From: Streptomyces sp. RerS4
GTDB taxonomy: Bacteria > Actinomycetota > Actinomycetes > Streptomycetales > Streptomycetaceae
Assembly: GCF_023515955.1 (NCBI RefSeq)
Contig: NZ_CP097322.1
Span: forward strand, 4,574,501-4,638,500
DNA: 64,000 nucleotides
Direction: 5' to 3'
Part shown: positions 61,246-64,000 of the stretch, piece after piece
How the letters are laid out: the number at the start of each line of letters is the position of its first letter
Numbering within the stretch: position 1 is the first letter of the stretch
The notes under the pieces: model-generated
What the model was told of the DNA's origin: nothing
The model's input: the letters and a program-made list of their open reading frames with translations, nothing else
Database searches by the model: none
Made by a program: the position numbers and the translations under genes

Positions 61246-61749
61246 ATGTCGCTATTAGTCCCATTCTCGTCCCCCTTTCGTCCCCGACGAACCGGATTGG
61301 GGTCGCTGGTGGCCCGGGAAGTGATCGGCTTGATCGACACAGACGGTGAATGCGCCGAGTGGGCCTTCCCCGCCGAGCCCGGTGCCGTCCGCACCGCCCG
61401 CCACGCCGTGCGCGGCACGCTCCGTTCCTGGGGCCTCGACGCCGTGGGTGACGTGACCGTCCTGCTGGTCAGTGAGCTGGTCACCAATTCCCTGCGCTAC
61501 GCCTCCGGCCCCATCGGGGTCCGTCTCGAACGACGCAATCCGGCCGCCCCCGATCATGTCGGCGGCCCGGCCCTGTTGGTGGAGGTATCCGATCCGCTTC
61601 CGGATCCGCCCCGCGAACGGGTCGCCAAGCCCGACGACGAGGGTGGGCGGGGGCTGCATCTCGTGGCCGTCTCGGCCCAGCGCTGGGGGACCAGACACGG
61701 GAAATCGGGCAAGACGGTGTGGTTCGAGTTGGCTCTTCCTGGTGAGTAA
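61246..61749 (+). CDS. HATPase-fold serine kinase/anti-sigma-like protein
   Basis: A 167-aa RsbW/SpoIIAB-type ATPase. ECAEWAFPAEPGAVRTARHAVRGTLRSWGL opens the fold, VLLVSELVTNSLRYASGPIGVRL is the N-box, DDEGGRGLHLVAVSAQRWG the G1 box, and GKTVWFELAL closes it. Streptomyces has many such proteins that bind sigma or anti-anti-sigma factors. It lies 170 bp before a SpoIIE phosphatase, a natural partner. The start is uncertain: ATG 61246 places a TTA codon at position 4, implying bldA control, whereas GTG 61309 would skip it. Confidence 0.85.
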   Translation: MSLLVPFSSPFRPRRTGLGSLVAREVIGLIDTDGECAEWAFPAEPGAVRTARHAVRGTLRSWGLDAVGDVTVLLVSELVTNSLRYASGPIGVRLERRNPAAPDHVGGPALLVEVSDPLPDPPRERVAKPDDEGGRGLHLVAVSAQRWGTRHGKSGKTVWFELALPGE

Positions 61750-61922
61750 CAAGGAGAAGGGTGGCAGGGGGTCTCCCGGACGGCGCCGGGGGAGACCACC
61801 GGGCGTGGCCGGAAAACAACGGGACCCTTTTGTGATCGTGAACGCCGTGCCGTACGGGGCCGTGGTGCTGAATACTTCGGTCATGGCCGGTCCGGTTGCG
61901 GTGAGCTGGAGGGGACGGTCGC

Positions 61923-64000
61923 GTGAGCGAGATACCTGCGCAGGCACATCAGGCCCGAGTGTCCGGGGAGACGTGGCACGACTCCTTGTGGCACAGCAGC
62001 CCGCCTGGCTCGATATATGACTACATAAAGGTGGCGTCGTTCTCGATCGGCCCGGACGGGCTGATCGACCAGTGGAGCCTGCGCGCCGAGGAGCTGTTCG
62101 GGCTCACCGCGGCCCAGGCGGTCGGCCGCGACCCCGTCGACGCCTTCATGCCGCCGGACCTACGGGCCGGTGGACACCGCAAGGTCGCCGAGATCCTCGA
62201 CGGCAAGGAATGGACCGGCCTGATCCCCTTCCGCATCCCCGGGGGCGGCGGCGCGCACGGCGTGGCGGAGATCTACGTGATGCCCACCCAGACCGAGACG
62301 GGCGCGCGGGCCGCCCTGTGCGTCGTGGTCGACGTACGCGCCCTGCGGCGCATCGAGTCCGACCTTGCCGCTTCGCAGGCCATATTCGGCCAATCTCCTT
62401 TCGGATTCCTTCTCTTTGGTACGGACCTCACCGTGCAGCGCGCAAACCGCCGCTTCGCGACCGTCTTCGGTGGCGCCGCCGAGGAGCACCGGGGCCGGAC
62501 CGTGCACGACTACCTGCCCCCGCACGAGGCCGACCGGATGGCCGAGGCCCTGCGCCGGGTCCTGGACACCGGCGAGTCCGTCACCGACCTGCGGATCACC
62601 GGTGCGGCCCCCGGCAGCCGCGAGAACCGGCACTGGTCCATCAACCTCTACCGCGTCCACGGCGGCTCCGGCCGCCCCATCGGCGTCGCCGGCCTCGGCC
62701 TCGACGTCACCCGCCGCCACCTCGCCGCCCGCGAGGCCGCCGGCGTACGACGCAACCTCGCCCTGCTGAACGAGGCCGGGCACCGCATCGGCAACTCCCT
62801 CGACCTGGAGACCACCGCCCGCGAACTCCTCGACGTCACCGTGCCCGGCTTCTGCGACCTGGCCGCCGTCGACCTCTACCAGGGGCTGCTGCTCGGCGAC
62901 GACGACCGGCCCGCCCGCCCGCAGGGCCCCGGCGTGCCGTCCCTGCCCGGCCAGGGCGCCCGGCGCGCGCCCTCGGCGCCGCTGCGGCGGGTGGCGTTCG
63001 CCTCCGCCGTCTCCGACGCCCCGCTGTCGGGCTCCGGCGCGCCGGTCTCCGTAGGGGAGACCCACCGCTACCCGGCCGCCTCGCCCGGGGCGATGGCCCT
63101 GCGCACGGCCCGGCCCCGGCTGGTCGAGGCAGCCGCGGCCGACGACCTCGTACAGTCCACGCTGATCGTGCCGCTCGTCGCCCACGACACGGTGGTCGGC
63201 CTCGCCCAGTTCTCCCGTACGAAGGGCAGCGAGCCCTTCGGCGAACGCGACCGGGCCGTCGCCGTGGAACTCGCCGCGCGGGCCGCCGTCTGCATCGACA
63301 ACGCGCGCCTGTACCGCCGCGAACACGAGCGGGCCCTGATCCTCCAGCGCAGCCTGCTGCCCCCCGGCGACCCCGAGGCGGCCGGCCTCGACATCGCCTG
63401 CCGCTACCTGCCGGGCAACGCCGCCACCGAGGTCGGCGGCGACTGGTTCGACGTCATCGAACTGCCCGGCCACCGCACCGCCCTCGTCGTCGGCGACGTC
63501 ATGGGCAGGGGCCTGCGCGCCGCCGTCGCCATGGGCGAGCTGCGCACCGCCGTACGGACCCTGGCGCTGCTGGACCTCGAACCGGCGGAGGTGCTCACCG
63601 CCCTCGACGAGGTCGCGCGCGGCCTCGGCACCCACGGCAACCCCCAGGGCTGCGAGGCCTCCGGCGGCACCCAGGCCTCCCGCGCGGCCCTCCACACCCG
63701 CGATACGGACAGGTCGGACAGGTCCGAGGTGTACCTCGCCACCTGCGTGTACGCCGTCTACGACCCGGTGACCCGGCGCTGCACCATCGCCAACGCCGGT
63801 CACATGCCGCCCGTACTGGTCGAACCCGCCGAGGACGGCGCCCCACCGCGCCCCGGACTGCTGTTGGAGGTGCCGCCCGGCATGCCGCTGGGCGTCGGGG
63901 GCGAACCCTTCGAGGAGGTCGAGGTGGAACTCCCCGAGGGGGCGCTCCTCGCCCTGTACACGGACGGGTTGGTGGAATCCCGCGACCACCCCCTGGAGGA
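61923..64000 (+). CDS. PAS/GAF sensor SpoIIE-type phosphatase (truncated by window end)
   Basis: At least 692 codons, running off the right edge. From GTG 61923 (GGAGGGG nine bases upstream): a PAS domain (VASFSIGPDGLIDQWSLRAEELFGLTAAQAVGRD), a second PAS (FGQSPFGFLLFGTDLTVQRANRRFATVFGG), a GAF domain (about residues 275-460, IVPLVAHDTVVGLAQFSR) and a PP2C SpoIIE domain (GGDWFDVIELPGHRTALVVGDVMGRG, LYTDGLVESR). It should dephosphorylate an anti-anti-sigma factor in response to a signal. A HATPase domain often follows but is outside the window. The second PAS starts with unusually A/T-rich codons. Confidence 0.92.
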   Translation, partial: MSEIPAQAHQARVSGETWHDSLWHSSPPGSIYDYIKVASFSIGPDGLIDQWSLRAEELFGLTAAQAVGRDPVDAFMPPDLRAGGHRKVAEILDGKEWTGLIPFRIPGGGGAHGVAEIYVMPTQTETGARAALCVVVDVRALRRIESDLAASQAIFGQSPFGFLLFGTDLTVQRANRRFATVFGGAAEEHRGRTVHDYLPPHEADRMAEALRRVLDTGESVTDLRITGAAPGSRENRHWSINLYRVHGGSGRPIGVAGLGLDVTRRHLAAREAAGVRRNLALLNEAGHRIGNSLDLETTARELLDVTVPGFCDLAAVDLYQGLLLGDDDRPARPQGPGVPSLPGQGARRAPSAPLRRVAFASAVSDAPLSGSGAPVSVGETHRYPAASPGAMALRTARPRLVEAAAADDLVQSTLIVPLVAHDTVVGLAQFSRTKGSEPFGERDRAVAVELAARAAVCIDNARLYRREHERALILQRSLLPPGDPEAAGLDIACRYLPGNAATEVGGDWFDVIELPGHRTALVVGDVMGRGLRAAVAMGELRTAVRTLALLDLEPAEVLTALDEVARGLGTHGNPQGCEASGGTQASRAALHTRDTDRSDRSEVYLATCVYAVYDPVTRRCTIANAGHMPPVLVEPAEDGAPPRPGLLLEVPPGMPLGVGGEPFEEVEVELPEGALLALYTDGLVESRDHPLE

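Noticed and set aside
62160..63989. 609-codon open frame antisense to the last gene
   Set aside because: The plus strand encodes PAS, GAF and SpoIIE motifs in a continuous frame; the antisense frame has no recognisable domain.

Overview
The window is a high-GC actinobacterial chromosome segment, almost certainly from a Streptomyces. The evidence is the strongly GC-rich third codon positions, frequent GTG starts, very rare TTA codons, a WhiB-like protein, SpoIIE/GAF/HATPase regulators, DUF1707, DUF2079 and DUF4245 proteins, and the oxyR-ahpCD and fumarase-glpX-xse-ispH-ppgK-ychF gene order, which I recall as conserved in Streptomyces chromosomes. I see no rRNA, tRNA, CRISPR array, phage or large biosynthetic cluster.

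Layout. 1-7.1 kb: end of an upstream gene, a polysaccharide deacetylase behind a DevR-like box, a small SnoaL-like protein, a serine hydrolase, a secreted protein, a lone sugar-binding lipoprotein, an SMI1-type protein, a DUF192 protein and a prepilin peptidase. 7.2-16.4 kb: aldo/keto reductase, cis-prenyltransferase, PIN-PhoH ATPase, secreted lytic transglycosylase, AI-2E-type permease with a coupled membrane protein, then ahpD-ahpC divergent from oxyR. 16.4-25.4 kb: a padR-ATPase-permease operon with a triple-repeat operator, a DUF2079 membrane protein, an SPFH protein coupled to a ribbon-helix-helix regulator, and a class A penicillin-binding protein. 25.5-45.2 kb: SpoIIE-type phosphatase (apparent frameshift), DUF402 protein, fumC, SGNH/ricin hydrolase, glycerophosphodiesterase, class I fumarase with an iron-box-like site, DUF1707 protein, WhiB-like protein, glpX, DUF4245, nitroreductase, xseB/xseA, amino-acid permease, ispH, ppgK, a membrane protein and ychF.

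45.2-47.1 kb is a small accessory insert: a Uma2 nuclease-like protein, a chimeric-looking ORF and a RelE/YefM toxin-antitoxin pair. It lies exactly between the 3' end of ychF and a second in-frame copy of the last ychF codons (15-bp direct repeat, 45169-45183 and 47084-47098). This is the most unusual structure in the window and reads as a mini-island integrated at the ychF 3' end.

47.1-64 kb: uncharacterised protein, cupin, SnoaL-like protein, secreted beta-propeller protein divergent from a MarR regulator, two tandem paralogous membrane-anchored esterases followed by a trypsin-like protease, EamA transporter with a PEP-mutase-like enzyme, threonine-synthase-like enzyme, secreted subtilisin with P-domain, GntR regulator, SPOR-like small protein, Nudix hydrolase, HATPase anti-sigma-like protein, and a PAS/GAF/SpoIIE phosphatase cut by the window end.

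Recurrent themes are perfect inverted repeats acting as shared terminators between convergent genes, and short tandem repeats of unrelated sequence placed right at stop codons. There are also several readable regulatory palindromes (OxyR-like, DmdR-like, DevR-like, PadR, RHH and YefM sites). No sequence search was run; names rest on motifs and family knowledge.
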